DNA of 64,000 bases from Lysinibacillus pakistanensis (GTDB lineage Bacteria > Bacillota > Bacilli > Bacillales_A > Planococcaceae). The position numbers and the translations under genes are program-made. Within the stretch, counting starts at the first letter, position 1, and every line of letters begins with the position of its first letter. The notes beneath the pieces are model-generated. The model was not told where the DNA came from. It ran no database searches and was given only the letters and a program-made list of their open reading frames with translations. Shown here piece after piece: positions 43,470-55,033 of this stretch. The stretch spans positions 62,001 to 126,000 of the forward strand of contig BBDJ01000001.1 of the NCBI GenBank assembly GCA_001312325.1, read 5' to 3'.

Positions 43470-44705
43470 TATCCTGATATTCATCCACAAGTACTTCTTT
43501 AAAGCGCTTTTTTAAATCCAATGCAACAGGTGATGGCTGTAAATCTCCATTTACTTCCTCCGATAAAATTTGGAGGGCAAAATGCTCTAAATCTGAGAAA
43601 TCAATAATTCCTCGTTCTAATTTTGCTAGACGAAACTGTTCGCTAAACACATTTGTTAGCCCCACTAATGTGCCAATTGTTGGGGCCATTAAACGAATTT
43701 CCTCTAGCAGGCGTGCAGGCGTTCTAACAAAATAGGTTTCTTTTATTTTGTTAACAATTTTTTTTAGCAGCCTCTCGCTTTTTCTTTGCAAGCTCCTGTA
43801 ATTCCACATCTACTAAAGCGTCCTTGGACACTCGCTTTAACGTTGACCATTTGACAGTGGCAAAGTAATCAAAGAGCTCCTGCCATGTTCCCTTATGACT
43901 AATACGAATGCCTTCCTGAATCATCGCAAAATCAATTTCTGCCGTTTCAGCATAGGGTGCTGGTCCTGTTGGCTGTAACGTTATTGCTCGCATTTCAGAA
44001 ATTAATACAAATGCTTCTTCAAGACTATGCTTTACGGTTAATTTCACATATTTCGACAACTCTACATCATCAATGGTCACATCCTCCGCTAACTCATATG
44101 TTTTAGGAAGACTGTTCAGCCATTTTTTTCGGTACTGCATGAACGCGAGATGTATCATAGAGCTTGCTAATTAACGTTTCAATAGCTTGATCATCACGAT
44201 CCGATGTAAAACTATCGACTAAACGAAAGATTGCTTGAACTTGCTCCTCATTCTCAGAATCATATGCAGCTTCAAGTACATCTGCTAAAATATCATCTCG
44301 CAACAAGGCAACCTCTGCCTCATTTGCAATACGAAAGCCCGGATCAATGTCTAATAGATAGGCATACTGTTTTACAATGGCTAGGCAGAACGAATGTAAT
44401 GTTGAAATTTGTGCTTTATTAACTAAACTAAGCTGGCGTCTTAAATGATTGGAAGTAGGGTTTTCTGCAATTGCCTTTTCAAGCGCCTCAGCCATTCGAT
44501 GACGCATCTCTGCTGCAGAGGCATTGGTAAAGGTCACAACTAACAGCTCATCTACGTTAATCGGATTCTCTATTGAAATGACCTTTTCAATCATACGATT
44601 AATCAGTACGGCTGTTTTCCCAGAACCTGCTGCTGCAGACACAAGTGTATCCTGACCACTTGCATAGATAGCCTTCCATTGATCATCAGTCCATGTAACA
44701 TTCAT
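43470..44705 (-). CDS. addA: AddA helicase-nuclease, 5' exon
   Basis: AddA with AddB processes double-strand breaks for RecA. The first exon encodes about 411 residues: Q motif WTDDQWKAIYASG, Walker A VSAAAGSGKTAVLINR, motif Ia LLVVTFTNASAAEM and ISTLHSFCLAIVKQ. It ends within motif II at EVLVDEYQD. ATG at 44705 overlaps the addB stop (ATGA). Indels lie at T7 near 44126 and in the T8-9 run near 43757. The exon boundary is GATA at 43470. Confidence 0.93.
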
Positions 44706-47700
44706 TGGTTTTTCAGGTATTGCTTGTACCAAGTTACTTCATCTCCTTCCGTATTTTTTTCAACAATTTCATTCGGCTTCGCTTGCATTAATTGTCGATA
44801 GCTTTGCTTGCCATCAGAGGGATCAAATTGACAAACAGCAGAAAACTGACAATAATCACAGGCTGTTTTTGATTTTAATTTATACGGACTGATAGAAGTA
44901 TCTCCAGATAGAATACCATTGCCAGCCTCTTGATGCTTTCGACGCACAAAATGCTGCAAATTTTTCATATCGTTAACAGGAACTATCCGTGACTGAGATT
45001 CGGATGGTGTTCCATCTTTTTTCATATATACAGGAATAATTTTCGAATGCCCACTTGATTCTTCCAACTGCTCGTCCATTGATAAAATGGCCTCTGCATT
45101 CTCTGATAGCAATCCTTTCATTTTATATTGCTTTAAACGATCCTCTTCAATTTCACTATCACTTAAATCCTTGTCAAGCTTTAACATTGGGTTATGAACA
45201 TGTACATACAGTACCCCTGCTGGCTCTGTTTCGCCTGGTAGCCAATAAGAGCTGTTTTCCATCGCAACATCTAAATAAGTAAGGACCTGCAAAGATAGTC
45301 CATAGTAAACTTCATTTAAATCTAAATCACGAGCTGAAGATTTATAATCTACGATGCGTAAATATGAGCGATCATCGATAGACGCGCTATCCACCCGATC
45401 AATACGGCCACGCATAAACATTTTCTTTCCACCAGCTAAATCGATTTCAAGAGGTGGAAGCTGTTCATGTTGACCTGGTCCAAATGATGCCTCAATAGCA
45501 ATTGGCTTAAAGTGGGAAACATTTGCATGCTGTGTTAATGCTGTCATTGTTCGTTCAACAATACGGATAAGCTTACGTTGAATATAACGATAGCGCGCAC
45601 TGGATAGTAGGATTTGATGAGAAAAGACTGGCACAATTTGCTCCACTGCTTGGCGTGCCAATTGTTTAATCTGCTGTTTCGTTAAACGAACCCATGACAG
45701 CTGTTGTCGATGTGTCTCCTCTGTAATCCATTTCAGTGCTTCATGGAATAAATCACCCATTGCAAAGGTTTCTAATCTATATTCTGCACGTTCCTCTAAC
45801 CGAAGCCCATAGGTTGTAAAATGCGAAAACGGACATCTAAAATATTTTTCAATTCGAGAAACACTGGATGTTAGTTTTTGACCGTATAACTCCTGTGTAA
45901 TATATGTTTCAAGTGGTTGTGCTTCATTTTTATGCGTAATGGGTTGGAGAACCCGTTCAAAAATCAGTGCCCAATATGGATCCTGCTCATAAAATTTTTG
46001 TAATGCCAGCCATTCTGGTGTAAGCTCACGGCTATGCTCAGCTTGTCGCAGTTGCATCATAAGATGGGCTAAAGCTGTGCGTGGATGACGTAAATATGGT
46101 AGTGGATTATCTTCTAGTAATTCAATTGGATCCATAACAACCCGCTCAACAGCTACTCCACTTAAAAGACCTGGTGTATTTCCATTGCCGATTATTTTCT
46201 TTATATAAAGTGAAGATAATAACGCCTTCCCTTCTTCATCCGCTGTAGGATAGGACAAGAACAATTTATCAGAAGGCGTCGTTAAAGCTCGATATACTAG
46301 GAAATTTTCTTGGAGTAAACGATTTTTAGATGTCGGTGCGAGCTCATACCCAATTTGGTTAAACCATTCACGTTCAATATCTGATAATAATCCCTCATAC
46401 TCCATACGTGTTGTAGATTCCATCATTGATGCCTAAAACGAAAGCGACTTTGATATTCGATAAACGAGCTAAATCAACCGTCGCTACCATTACTTCGTCT
46501 AAGGTAGGTGGAATGCGGGAAAATTCTAATGTATCAAAGCCCTCATCTAGTATTTTTGCAGCTTCCTCGACAGTCATTTGTTGTTCCCCAAACATATACA
46601 CAAACTGATCAAGCACAGTGATCCATTCTTTCCATGCTTGGTCATGTTCACTAGCTGCTAAGGCATCACCTCGATCCAGTTCACGATCTTTCAAAGTTTG
46701 CAGCTTATCATAGACCTTTAAATCCTCAATTATTTCAAATAATGCAGTCGCTACATCTCTACCTGTTGTCGCTACTTCTAGCTTGTCTTGTAACAATTTT
46801 AGTGGTTGTCGAATTTCATCTCGAATAGCCTCGATTTCCGCCTGCATAGCACGTTCCTCATCCGTTTGTACCTTAGAATGGAATTCAAGACCTCGATATT
46901 TTTTTGAAAAACCATCGAGATTCCTCAAACCACCGCTCACCATAAATACCCTGTGCTAAGCAATAATTCTCTAAACGATCTGCACGCTCACGCCAAACAT
47001 TTAGCTCAGCGTGTAATGGGAAAAATAAATCCGTTTTGACACTACGGAAAATCGGTTCGTACTTCCAATTAGAAGTAACTACTTCTAAAACAGAACGACT
47101 AAGCTCTATTAATGGATGATGGAGCATGGTCTTTTTAGAATTTGTAAAAGTAGGAATTTCATATTGCTGAAAAATTGTTGAAATAAGTGGATCATAAACT
47201 TCTGCTTGTCTATAAAGAAGCACAATATCCTGATAACGATAGCCATCCTCCTTTGTAAGCTTTGTTATTTCCCGGGCAATGGCATGTATCTCAGCGCGTC
47301 GATTGGATGCTTCAAGCACCTTAACATCACCAGAAGTTTCTATTGATTGGGGTACCAATTTGGAAAATTCTTCTTCAACATGCTGTAAATCTTTAGATTG
47401 AAAACGGTACGTATAGTAAAAATGTAATGGTGCATCTACTTCAATGCCCTCTTCATTTGCAATATCGTGTAAACGTTTATTGGTTAATGCAGCTTCATGA
47501 AATAAAGACTGCTCATCATAAGCTTCATCAATATGATCAAAGGGTAGAACAACTGTAACTTGTTTCGTCACCTTTAATAGCTCTTTGACTAACTCCAACT
47601 CTCGCACAGTAAAAGCGGTAAATCCATCTATATAAATAGTAGCTTGCTTCATCGTCTCAGAATCTTTCAAATGCTCGGTTAAGATTGGATAATAGCCCTC

Positions 47701-48243
47701 ACTATCGACATAAGTCGTACCAAGTCGAGCCTCTAAAGCTTGTAAAACTACCTGTAAGTCATTAGTTTTAGCTTGTAATGTATGTGGAGCCTCCACGGCT
47801 TTTAAGGATGCAGTTACTTCTGCTAGCACCGAGCTATTGACACTATAACGACTAAACTCACGTAATAATGTCTCTATTTCCTCTGTAAAACCTCTTTTTC
47901 CAGCAGCTTGGCGAAATAATGAAAATTCATCTTTTTGTTCCTCTAACAGTTTACGAATAAGCATTCGATAACCATATCCATTAACTTCTTTTCGTGCAAT
48001 ACCTCCAGTTTCCTGTAATACAAGCCATGCTAATCGCTTAAATGTCATAACCTGTGCACGGATTAACCCTTGTAAGCCATGCTTATTCGTTAGCTCATAC
48101 TCCGTCGAATAAGACATTTGGTCAGGAACAATTACAAAAATCGGATGGCCCAATGGCTCTGATTTTAATTGCTCAACAATCTCTTGATGAATAAATGTTG
48201 ATTTACCAGTTCCTGATCGTCCTGAAACAATGCGCAATGTCAT
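44702..48243 (-). CDS. addB: AddB, ATP-dependent helicase/deoxyribonuclease subunit B
   Basis: About 1180 residues. Walker A is VSGRSGTGKSTFIHQ at the start. The iron-sulfur cluster ligands are Cys in KYFRCPFSHF and the trio in CDYCQFSAVC near the C-terminus. The nuclease motif is in GRIDRVDSASIDDRSYLRIVDYKSS. ATG at 48243 follows GGAGGGGA; the longer frame from 48261 lacks a site. Indels near 46905 (T7) and 46425 (probably two missing bases before ACACGTATGGAG) split it into three frames. It is cotranscribed and coupled with addA. Confidence 0.93.
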
Positions 48244-48312
48244 ATAAGGTTCCCCTCCCATATCTATTTATTGATAAACCTGTATTTTGAATGTTTTATG
48301 TCAATTAAATCT

Positions 48313-48543
48313 GAGCACTTTTCTATTCTACCTGAGCAATTCCCACTTGGAGCGGAGCGATTATCTCTTCAATCCGAGCGATTCCCAGTTGGGGCGGAGC
48401 GGTTTTCTCTTCAACCCGAGCGATTTCCACTTAGGGCGGAGCAGTTTTCTCTTCAACCCGAGCAGTTTCCTCTTGGGGCGGAGCAGCTTCCTTTTCATCC
48501 CGAGCACTTTTCACTTGGAGCGGAGCACTTTTTTTATCTAGGC
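48313..48543 (+). repeat. GAGC array B: eleven units with exact 21 bp period
   Basis: GAGC begins at 48313, 48334, 48355, 48376, 48397, 48418, 48439, 48460, 48481, 48502 and 48523, without a single deviation. The bases before GAGC alternate between CAACCC-like and TTGGGGCG-like ends, giving a 42 bp higher-order unit. The array lies 70 bases upstream of addB. Because 21 is divisible by three, frames stay open on the plus strand (heptads such as PEQFPLG/AERFSLQ), but no ribosome binding site is seen. It is related to the array at 35247. Confidence 0.93.
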
Positions 48544-48570
48544 AATAACTTCCTTTCCTAAGAATAAGAT

Positions 48571-48609
48571 AAAAACCCCTTCTCTCATTTTACATGATAC
48601 AAGGGGTTA
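48571..48609 (-). terminator. Terminator after the VTT-domain gene
   Basis: The arms AACCCCTT and AAGGGGTT have a T tract on the minus strand (TTTTTATC). Confidence 0.75.
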
Positions 48610-48633
48610 GATGTGTATATTCAACTTCCTTAC

Positions 48634-49258
48634 TTAATGATGTTTCGTCAATTTTCGCACCTGCTTTAGATCTCTCTCCACACGTGCGTTTAATCGTTTC
48701 TCTATAAGCTTACCGATCCACCAAAGTAGGACAATGGCAATTGCTGCAATAATTAGTCTTACAGGGCTTGTTAGTAACGATTTTAAATCATAACCAAGTA
48801 CGCTCATTCCTAAAATCATAACGAACTTACCTGCCAATAACACCACTAAATAATATTTTTTTATGAATATGGGAGAGTCCAGCTACTATGTTGACAATTA
48901 CAGAAGGTGTAAAAGGAAAACAAAGTAACACAAACAGTGGGCTAATTCCATTCATATCAACCCATTTAATTAGCTTCTTGACCTTACTACTTCCTGTTAC
49001 AAATTGTAGCTTCGGGTGCTTGCCAAAATGTCGGACAAGTAAAAATACTGCATATGACCCTGCTACAGAACCTAACCATGATAATAAGAAACCAAACCAT
49101 AAACCAAACGCGCTAGCATTGGCCACAACGAAGACAACTAAAGGTAAAAACGGTAAAAATGCTTCTATAAAAGGTAATAGCAATCCAATGACTGGGCCCA
49201 GCGTCCGATACTGTGCTGCTACATGTTCAATATTTTCTACAGTAAACCATTCATTCAA
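48634..49258 (-). CDS. TVP38/TMEM64 (VTT/DedA-like) membrane protein
   Basis: About 208 residues with five to six membrane segments. The VTT signature is LLPFIEAFLPFLPLVVFVVANA near the start and LLCFPFTPSVIVNIVAGLSHI in the middle. TTG at 49258 is six bases after GAGGTG; the GTG at 49267 overlaps that site. A T7 run near 48855 shifts the frame before LAGKFVMILGMSVLG. DedA/VTT proteins are lipid scramblases or carriers; the exact lipid is not known here. Confidence 0.82.
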
Positions 49259-49269
49259 AATCGACACCT

Positions 49270-49820
49270 CTATTTATACTGCAAAATTAAATGTAAAATC
49301 GTTAACGTTTCCGAAGTATTTTTATATTCATGGGCTGATGACCTGAGAATACCAATGTATCCCCTTCCTTAATTAATTCATGCATATCGCCAGCAGAAAT
49401 AACAGCTTGTCCTTGTATAACAATTACAGTTTCTTCTACCCCTTCTGTATGTGCTTCACTCCTACTTAATGCACCAGGCTCCATTTCGATCTTGTAAAAC
49501 TCCCAGCCACGCTCCGGATTATAAGGAATAATCGAATAAACTCGATAGCGCCCCTCATCTTCATCTACATGAGGTGCATCATCACTGCTATATTTCATGA
49601 AATGAGCTGTTGGTGGCTGTAATAAAGAGGAAAAGGAAATGCGCATCCCCGCAGCAATTTTCCAAATGGTTGATACAGTTGGATTGGCTTCTCCCTTTTC
49701 AATCTGTGCAAGTTGCGCCTTACTTACACCTGTAGCTTTAGAAACATCGTCTAAGCTTAAATGACGTTGCTGTCGAATCTTCTTTAATTGAAATGCTAAA
49801 TTTCGGCTCATTTGTTCCAC
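49270..49820 (-). CDS. XRE-family regulator with C-terminal cupin domain
   Basis: About 183 residues. The helix-turn-helix is at residues 13-65 (LSLDDVSKATGVSKAQLAQIEKG), and a cupin_2 domain follows (MEPGALSRSEAHTEGVEETVIVIQG). A missing base in the CCC run near 49330 cuts off the natural end, HEYKNTSETLTILHLILQYK, which runs to 49270. The start may be GTG 49820 or ATG 49811. It is divergent from azlCD by about 120 bases, so it probably regulates that exporter, perhaps sensing an amino acid. Confidence 0.83.
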
Positions 49821-49944
49821 TAGTATTCACCATTTTCTATTGTTTATTTTATCAGACATATGTATACTTTAATAAACATCAAGAACTATCAAACTATTCC
49901 ATCATTAGTATACATGGAAATTTTTCAGAAGGGACGACCTATTT

Positions 49945-50676
49945 ATGACAAGTACAACAGAGCTTCGAAATGAAGCAACTCACTCACCTAATGACAGCTT
50001 TATACAGGGCATAAAAGATTGTATCCCGACATTACTCGGTTATATAAGTATAGGACTTGCTTTCGGTGTTGTAGGTTCCGCATCTGGCTTATCAGTACTC
50101 GAAATTGCTCTTTTAACTATTTTGATTTATGCAGGCTCGGCCCAATTCATCTTTTGCGCACTCCTTTTAACAAATAGCCCTGCTTCTGCTATCATTGTAA
50201 CCATTTTTGTCGTAAATTTACGTCATTTATTAATGAGTTTAACAATAGCTCCACATTTTACACGCTATTCCATGCTCAGAAATGTTGGATTTGGTACATT
50301 GCTAACAGATGAAACTTTTGGTGTAGCCGTAACAAAGCAAATGCAGACAGGCAAGTTGTATGGAAAATGGATGGATGGGTTAAATATCACTGCCTATTTG
50401 TTCTGGATTCTCTCCTGTGTTGCTGGCGCATTTTTAGGCCAATGGGTGGCAAATCCAGAGAAATGGGGTTTAGATTTTGCCTTAATAGCTATGTTTGTTG
50501 CATTGCTTGTCCTTCAGCTTAGCAGTGTTGGGAAAAATAAAATCATGCATTACCTTATGTTAATTGGCTATATGATTGTTATCATGTACGGTCTATCTTA
50601 TCTTGTACCTTCACACGTGGCTGTTCTTCTTGCAACAGTTATTGTAGCGACAATTGGGGTGGTGACAGATAAATGA
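49945..50676 (+). CDS. azlC: AzlC, branched-chain amino acid export protein large subunit
   Basis: An intact 243-residue membrane protein with about six to eight helices. The family start GIKDCIPTLLGYISIGLAFGVVG and YAGSAQFIFCALLL with NLRHLLMSLTIAPHF are diagnostic. AzlCD exports branched-chain amino acids; loss of control in B. subtilis gives 4-azaleucine resistance. ATG at 49945 follows AGAAGGGA. It overlaps azlD by four bases (ATGA). Confidence 0.92.
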   Translation: MTSTTELRNEATHSPNDSFIQGIKDCIPTLLGYISIGLAFGVVGSASGLSVLEIALLTILIYAGSAQFIFCALLLTNSPASAIIVTIFVVNLRHLLMSLTIAPHFTRYSMLRNVGFGTLLTDETFGVAVTKQMQTGKLYGKWMDGLNITAYLFWILSCVAGAFLGQWVANPEKWGLDFALIAMFVALLVLQLSSVGKNKIMHYLMLIGYMIVIMYGLSYLVPSHVAVLLATVIVATIGVVTDK

Positions 50677-50999
50677 CAACAACTGCTTATATGGTATGGC
50701 TAATTATTGGCTGTGCACTAGTAACTTGGTTACCACGTGTTATTCCATTTATTTTTGTTCGCAATGTTAAACTTCCAGAAATTGTCCTAAAATGGCTAAG
50801 CTTTATTCCTGTTTGTATTTTGAGTGCTCTTGTTATTGAAAACTTATTGGATACTGAAAGTGGGAAAGTTGTTACATTGAATTGGCCAGTATTTCTTACC
50901 TTTGTGCCAACTTTAATCATTGCACTTCTTACAAAAAGCTTATCTATTACAGTTGTTGCAGGCGTCATTATTATGGCAGCCGTACGATATTTCATGTAA
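50673..50999 (+). CDS. azlD: AzlD, branched-chain amino acid export protein small subunit
   Basis: An intact 108-residue membrane protein with four helices. The start VWLIIGCALVTWLPRVIPFIF and VLKWLSFIPVCILSALVIENL fit AzlD. It works with AzlC as a two-part exporter. Its ATGA start overlaps the azlC stop. Confidence 0.9.
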   Translation: MTTTAYMVWLIIGCALVTWLPRVIPFIFVRNVKLPEIVLKWLSFIPVCILSALVIENLLDTESGKVVTLNWPVFLTFVPTLIIALLTKSLSITVVAGVIIMAAVRYFM

Positions 51000-51043
51000 A
51001 AAGGTCAGTCCGAAGCGGTATATCACTTTGGACTGACCTTTAT
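50998..51043. terminator. Terminator between azlD and csbA
   Basis: The stem AAGGTCAGTCCGAAG/CTTTGGACTGACCTT lies between convergent genes. Confidence 0.92.
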
Positions 51044-51047
51044 TGGA

Positions 51048-51287
51048 CTAAGGATTGAAATCTTTTTTATGCTTCATTTTACTGGCTAACCAAAAACCTA
51101 CAGTTAACGAAAATGCATCAATCACAAAGATAATAGGTGGAGAAGTATACCCTGCATAGACAGATGCCGCAATAAGGGCAATCGCTAGAATCAAAGCAAC
51201 ATAACGATTAAACGTAATTCTAGTAAACAATAATACTAGTAATGCAGGTACAAATAACGCTAACACCATTTTCCCGAAAACATCCAT
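51048..51287 (-). CDS. csbA: CsbA, general stress membrane protein
   Basis: An intact 79-residue protein with two to three hydrophobic segments. VPALLVLLFTRITFNRYVALIL and the following AIALIAASVYAGYTSP match CsbA, a sigma-B-controlled protein in B. subtilis of unknown role. Its ATG shares a base with the minJ stop (TAATG), so it is read in the minJ transcript. In B. subtilis csbA lies next to uvrBA; here it is at the other end of the same block. Confidence 0.78.
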   Translation of the reverse strand: MDVFGKMVLALFVPALLVLLFTRITFNRYVALILAIALIAASVYAGYTSPPIIFVIDAFSLTVGFWLASKMKHKKDFNP

Positions 51288-52472
51288 TAGATATCCCTCT
51301 GCTCAGCTAGCAATAATCCGATTCGGTAATGATCATTGCTATAGATTACATGCTGTGTTAGGCGTATTTCATTATTACGGTCTAAAACCTCTAGACGACA
51401 ATGCGCTGCGTTTAATTGTAAAGCTTCATATAACTCAGCTTCAGTAAAAATAGGGCGCCCATTTACTTTACGAATACACTCTCCTACAAGTAGACCCATT
51501 TTTTCAGCAGGCGAATCCGGTAATACTGCTGCGATAATGGCCCCTTTTGTACTTTGTGAAACTGCATAAATATCAGTTTTATCTTGCATTTCGTAATATA
51601 TGGAAATAATTACACGAATTACCATACCTACTGCTAAGGTTATAAAACCGATTAATGGCTCCAAGTATGCTGCTAACCCACCGATTAAAATAAGCTGTCC
51701 TAGTATAAGCACTGATCTCCCTATTTTAGGCAACTTCAAGGCCGGTAACTCTTTTCTCGCAAGCTTAGAAAATCCTATGACTATCGGAAATAGGACAAGT
51801 GCAAATTGATTGTCACCTAATGTAAATTGTGGCCAATAGGGCAATGCTGATGGAATAATTTCTCCAGGCATTACAAAGAAAATTGGTAATATCCAAACAT
51901 TTCTTGAACGATATACAATAGCCTGCATCCCACGCTTCGTTTTTTCAACACAGGGCGTTGTTACCTTAATGGCTGTTCGACGAATTAATATACCCTCAGC
52001 AATCACACATAGGCCTGCTAAAATGGTAATGGTTACGATAGAACCTTCTAATAAATTTACACCTTCCACTGATATTTTCCACCATGAAAAAGTCCAATGG
52101 TAATGAAACATTCCCCATATGGCGAAAGCAGCAAGTCCCATCGTATAAATAGGAGAAAGTGCGTTTATAAAAAAATAGGAATAGTGCCAAAACCGAAATA
52201 GCTATCAGCCATAATAAAAAAAGCTTTAGGTACTGTTAAACCAGCACCAACACTTAATAGTGAAATAATAAGGGAGTAAAGCCAACCATGCTTCCATTGC
52301 CCAACTAGTTCTGTCCATCCCCAAACAATGCGTCTATTAAAAAAATTTACGTTCCTGCTTTACGCGACGATACCCTAAAAAAAATTGCAAAAATAATTGC
52401 AATATAAAGTAATGGATTGAGTAAAAAGCGGCCAATCGCTGTTACAACTTCAATTAAAATATCACTAACCAT
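51287..52472 (-). CDS. minJ: MinJ-like PDZ membrane protein (division topology factor)
   Basis: About 395 residues. Seven or so membrane segments come first, then a C-terminal PDZ domain (IIAAVLPDSPAEKMGLLVGECIRKVNGRPI). MinJ links MinD to DivIVA at poles and septa. The position between ctpB and csbA/uvr genes fits yvjD (minJ). ATG at 52472 follows GGGTG. Indels near 52163-52170, 52336-52344 and 52377-52384 break the N-terminal 110 residues (FFNRRIVWGWTELVGQWKHGW is readable). Confidence 0.82.
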
Positions 52473-52614
52473 ACGAACACCCGCCATTTCTGTCTTTAAT
52501 ACTATGAATTTATTGTATCAAACGACTACACACTTGCGTAGTACAAACTAAAGATATTGTCATTACATAACGATATTCAGCGGATGTCTTTTTTACAAAT
52601 CAAATTTCTATTAT

Positions 52615-54068
52615 CTACTGTTCTATATTGTGCAATAAAAAGCTTGTCGCCATTTGGAATTGTAAATCATTTTGGCGATCCATTTTATACTGCTTTAAAG
52701 TGTCATTTAAGCTATTAAAGAATGTGGAATCTAGATAAATATTATCTTCTGCCTGCTTTAATTTTTTTCTCATCTCGGTACTGCATAACTGCTTCTTCTG
52801 TCTTTTCATCCAGATAACCATCTAGGCGATCAATTTTATAACCTAGCTTTTTTTAAAGCATTCTGCGTATATGAGATTTCCTCACTCATATCCCCGACTT
52901 TAAACTTGCCTGACAATGGATGCATTTGGAAGGCGAATAATTCGTTTTGTTCAATCACTAAATTTGCTTCTATTCCTTGCCCATGAATCCATTCACGTTT
53001 AGGTGTCAGCCATTTATTTGTGGATAGTTTTAGTTCTCCACCATTTGATAAAGCCCAAGATTCCTGTACAGTTCCTTTACCAAAGCTCTTGACACCAACG
53101 ATGGATGCACGCCCCCATCCTTTTAAGGCACCACCAAGTACCTCGCTAGCCGATGCACTGCCTTCATTTTGTAAAATTACAATCGGAATTTTATACATCG
53201 CTTGTAAATATTTCTCGTCAAAGCTTTTTGCTTCTGTTTTTAATGGTTCCATAGCACCTTCAGCATTTTGCATATACGCAAATACTTTGCCATTTTCTAA
53301 TACCGTGCTCAGTAGCGCTGCGACGCTATGTAAATACCCTCCTGGATTATCCCGTACATCAATAACAAGTCCCTCAATATCTTTTCTTAGTAATTTACTC
53401 GTTTCAGTGACCCATTCATTTGCCGTTTTTTCACCGAAGATAGAGATTTCCACATAGCCGATTGACGTATCTTCTACCTTGATTACTTCACTTGATACCG
53501 TTTTATTCGATATTGCAGCTCGCTCCATTGTCATTTTTATATGCTTATCCTCACTGGGACGATAAACGACAATGGTAACTTTCGTACCCTTTTGCCCTTG
53601 AATTAATTGCATTAACTCACTCATCTTTTTCCCATCTACTCGAACTCCATCTACTTGTACAATTTCGTCGAGAGAGCGCATGCCTGCCTTCTCCGCTGGG
53701 GATGAACGAACAGGAGATACAACAATAAATTTGCCATTATTTTCAGTTAGCTCAATACCAATGCCCACTCTTTCTTCAGCTAACATTTGTCGATGCTGCT
53801 CTGCCTCCTCCTTAGAATAATAGGTACTATAAGGGTCCTTAATCGCATCTGCCATACCTCGCAGTGCCCCCTCCACTAATGATTCCTTTTTCGTATTATA
53901 TACAGATTTCTCCTCAATCAAGTTCATAGCTTCATTGATTGATTCAACCTCTGTGACGACTGGCTCCTTTTTATTCCCTACACCTAAATTAAACCAGTCA
54001 AAATAAATTCCACTACCTAGCAATAAGCTACTAGCTAGTACTCCGACACCAGCCATTATTTTGCGCAA
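52615..54068 (-). CDS. ctpB: Carboxy-terminal processing protease CtpB (S41)
   Basis: About 483 residues. N-terminal membrane anchor (MAGVGVLASSLLLGSGIYF), PDZ domain (FIVVSPVRSSPAEKAGMRSLDEIVQVDG), S41 protease core with catalytic Ser in NEGSASASEVLGGALKG and Lys in KSFGKGTVQES, then a C-terminal peptidoglycan-binding-like part (KLGYKIDRLDGYLDEKTEEAV). TTG at 54068 follows GGAGGGAAGAG. Runs near 52766 and 52850 carry indels, hiding the last 80 residues. CtpB activates SpoIVFB signalling in sporulating B. subtilis. Confidence 0.9.
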
Positions 54069-54397
54069 CTCTTCCCTCCTCCGTCTCTTTTACTGTATGA
54101 CTTTTTTTTTTCAAACATACAAGATTGCGCTTCAAAATAATTTATTGAATGCCAGATGCGTCTAATTCAATAGTTTTCATCAATACGCCCTAGCCTAATA
54201 GTTTTTGAACTTGCTCGAAAAGCTCCTCTGCAAAATCTGTTCTGTGATATCTACTGGGAGCTTCATCGTAGATGGAAGTTTTCTTTACCTAAAAAACCTT
54301 TGTTGCTGTCGCTGCCCTTTCGCACAGTAAATATCTACTGAATCAAGAAAAAAAACTGCTACGCCTCTAAATAGAAACGAGCAGATTTATTCGTGGT
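54069..54397. other. Intergenic region between ctpB and the thioredoxin gene
   Basis: On the minus strand, 54295-54192 reads in part TDFAEELFEQVQKLLG followed by a stop, preceded by broken frames. This could be a gene remnant or chance. No recognised family, no ribosome binding site. The rest holds the ctpB promoter. Confidence 0.35.
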
Positions 54398-54987
54398 TTA
54401 GTCTAATGCATCCACATAAGTTTTTAACATATCAGCATCCATCGGGCCTCTTATAGCTCGTTGAATATAGCCATTAGAATCAATAAAGTATGTTGTAGGT
54501 ATAGTCAATATTTTGTACTCAGAGCCAACTGCATTCTCCGGGTCGAGAACAATGGGAAAGGTTAATTCGAAGCTATCTCTAAAGGTCATTACTGTATCAA
54601 TTTTACCATCAGCCGTCAGATCTCGTTCACCCGAGGTTAAATTGACAGCTACAATTTCTACATTATCGTCTTTGGCATATTGTTCGTAATAACTTTGCAT
54701 ATGCGGCATTTCTGCTTTACATGGCGGACACCAAGTCGCCCAAAAATTTAAAACAACCTTTTTCCCACGAAGACTACTCAATGTTACTTCTTCTCCATCT
54801 AGCTGGTAAGTGTAAAGTCTGGTGGTGTGTCTCCATTTTTCAAGCCAATAGTTCGCTCCTCCATCTCCTTTCCTAGTGAAGCCGTTTCAATTTCTCGTTC
54901 CTTATCAATTTGCTGTCTAACATATGTACCAACCATTGCAACTACTAACAATATGACAATTAGTAGCCCTATATTTTTCTTCTTCAT
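54398..54987 (-). CDS. TlpA/ResA-like membrane-anchored thioredoxin
   Basis: About 196 residues. A single N-terminal membrane segment (NIGLLIVILLVVAMVGTYV) leaves the thioredoxin domain outside. The active site is WCPPC in FWATWCPPCKAEMPHMQ, with the cis-Pro in LTIPTTYFID. Such proteins reduce disulfides in cytochrome c maturation (ResA) or spore envelope assembly (StoA). A missing C near 54807 splits the frame between PPDFTLT and QLDGEEVTLSSLRGK. ATG at 54987 follows GGAGGGAA. Confidence 0.87.
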
Positions 54988-55033
54988 TATTTCCCTCCAA
55001 TGATCTTTGCTCTTTTAACAGCCGTCTTTCGTT

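Noticed and set aside
48313..48543. CRISPR array
   Set aside because: The period of 21 bp is too short, there are no unique spacers, and no cas gene is near.
48271..48561. A 96-codon frame through the 48 kb GAGC array (PEQFPLG/AERFSLQ repeats)
   Set aside because: Two plus-strand frames are open at once because the unit is 21 bases; no ribosome binding site or good start codon precedes it. The repeat explains the open frame.
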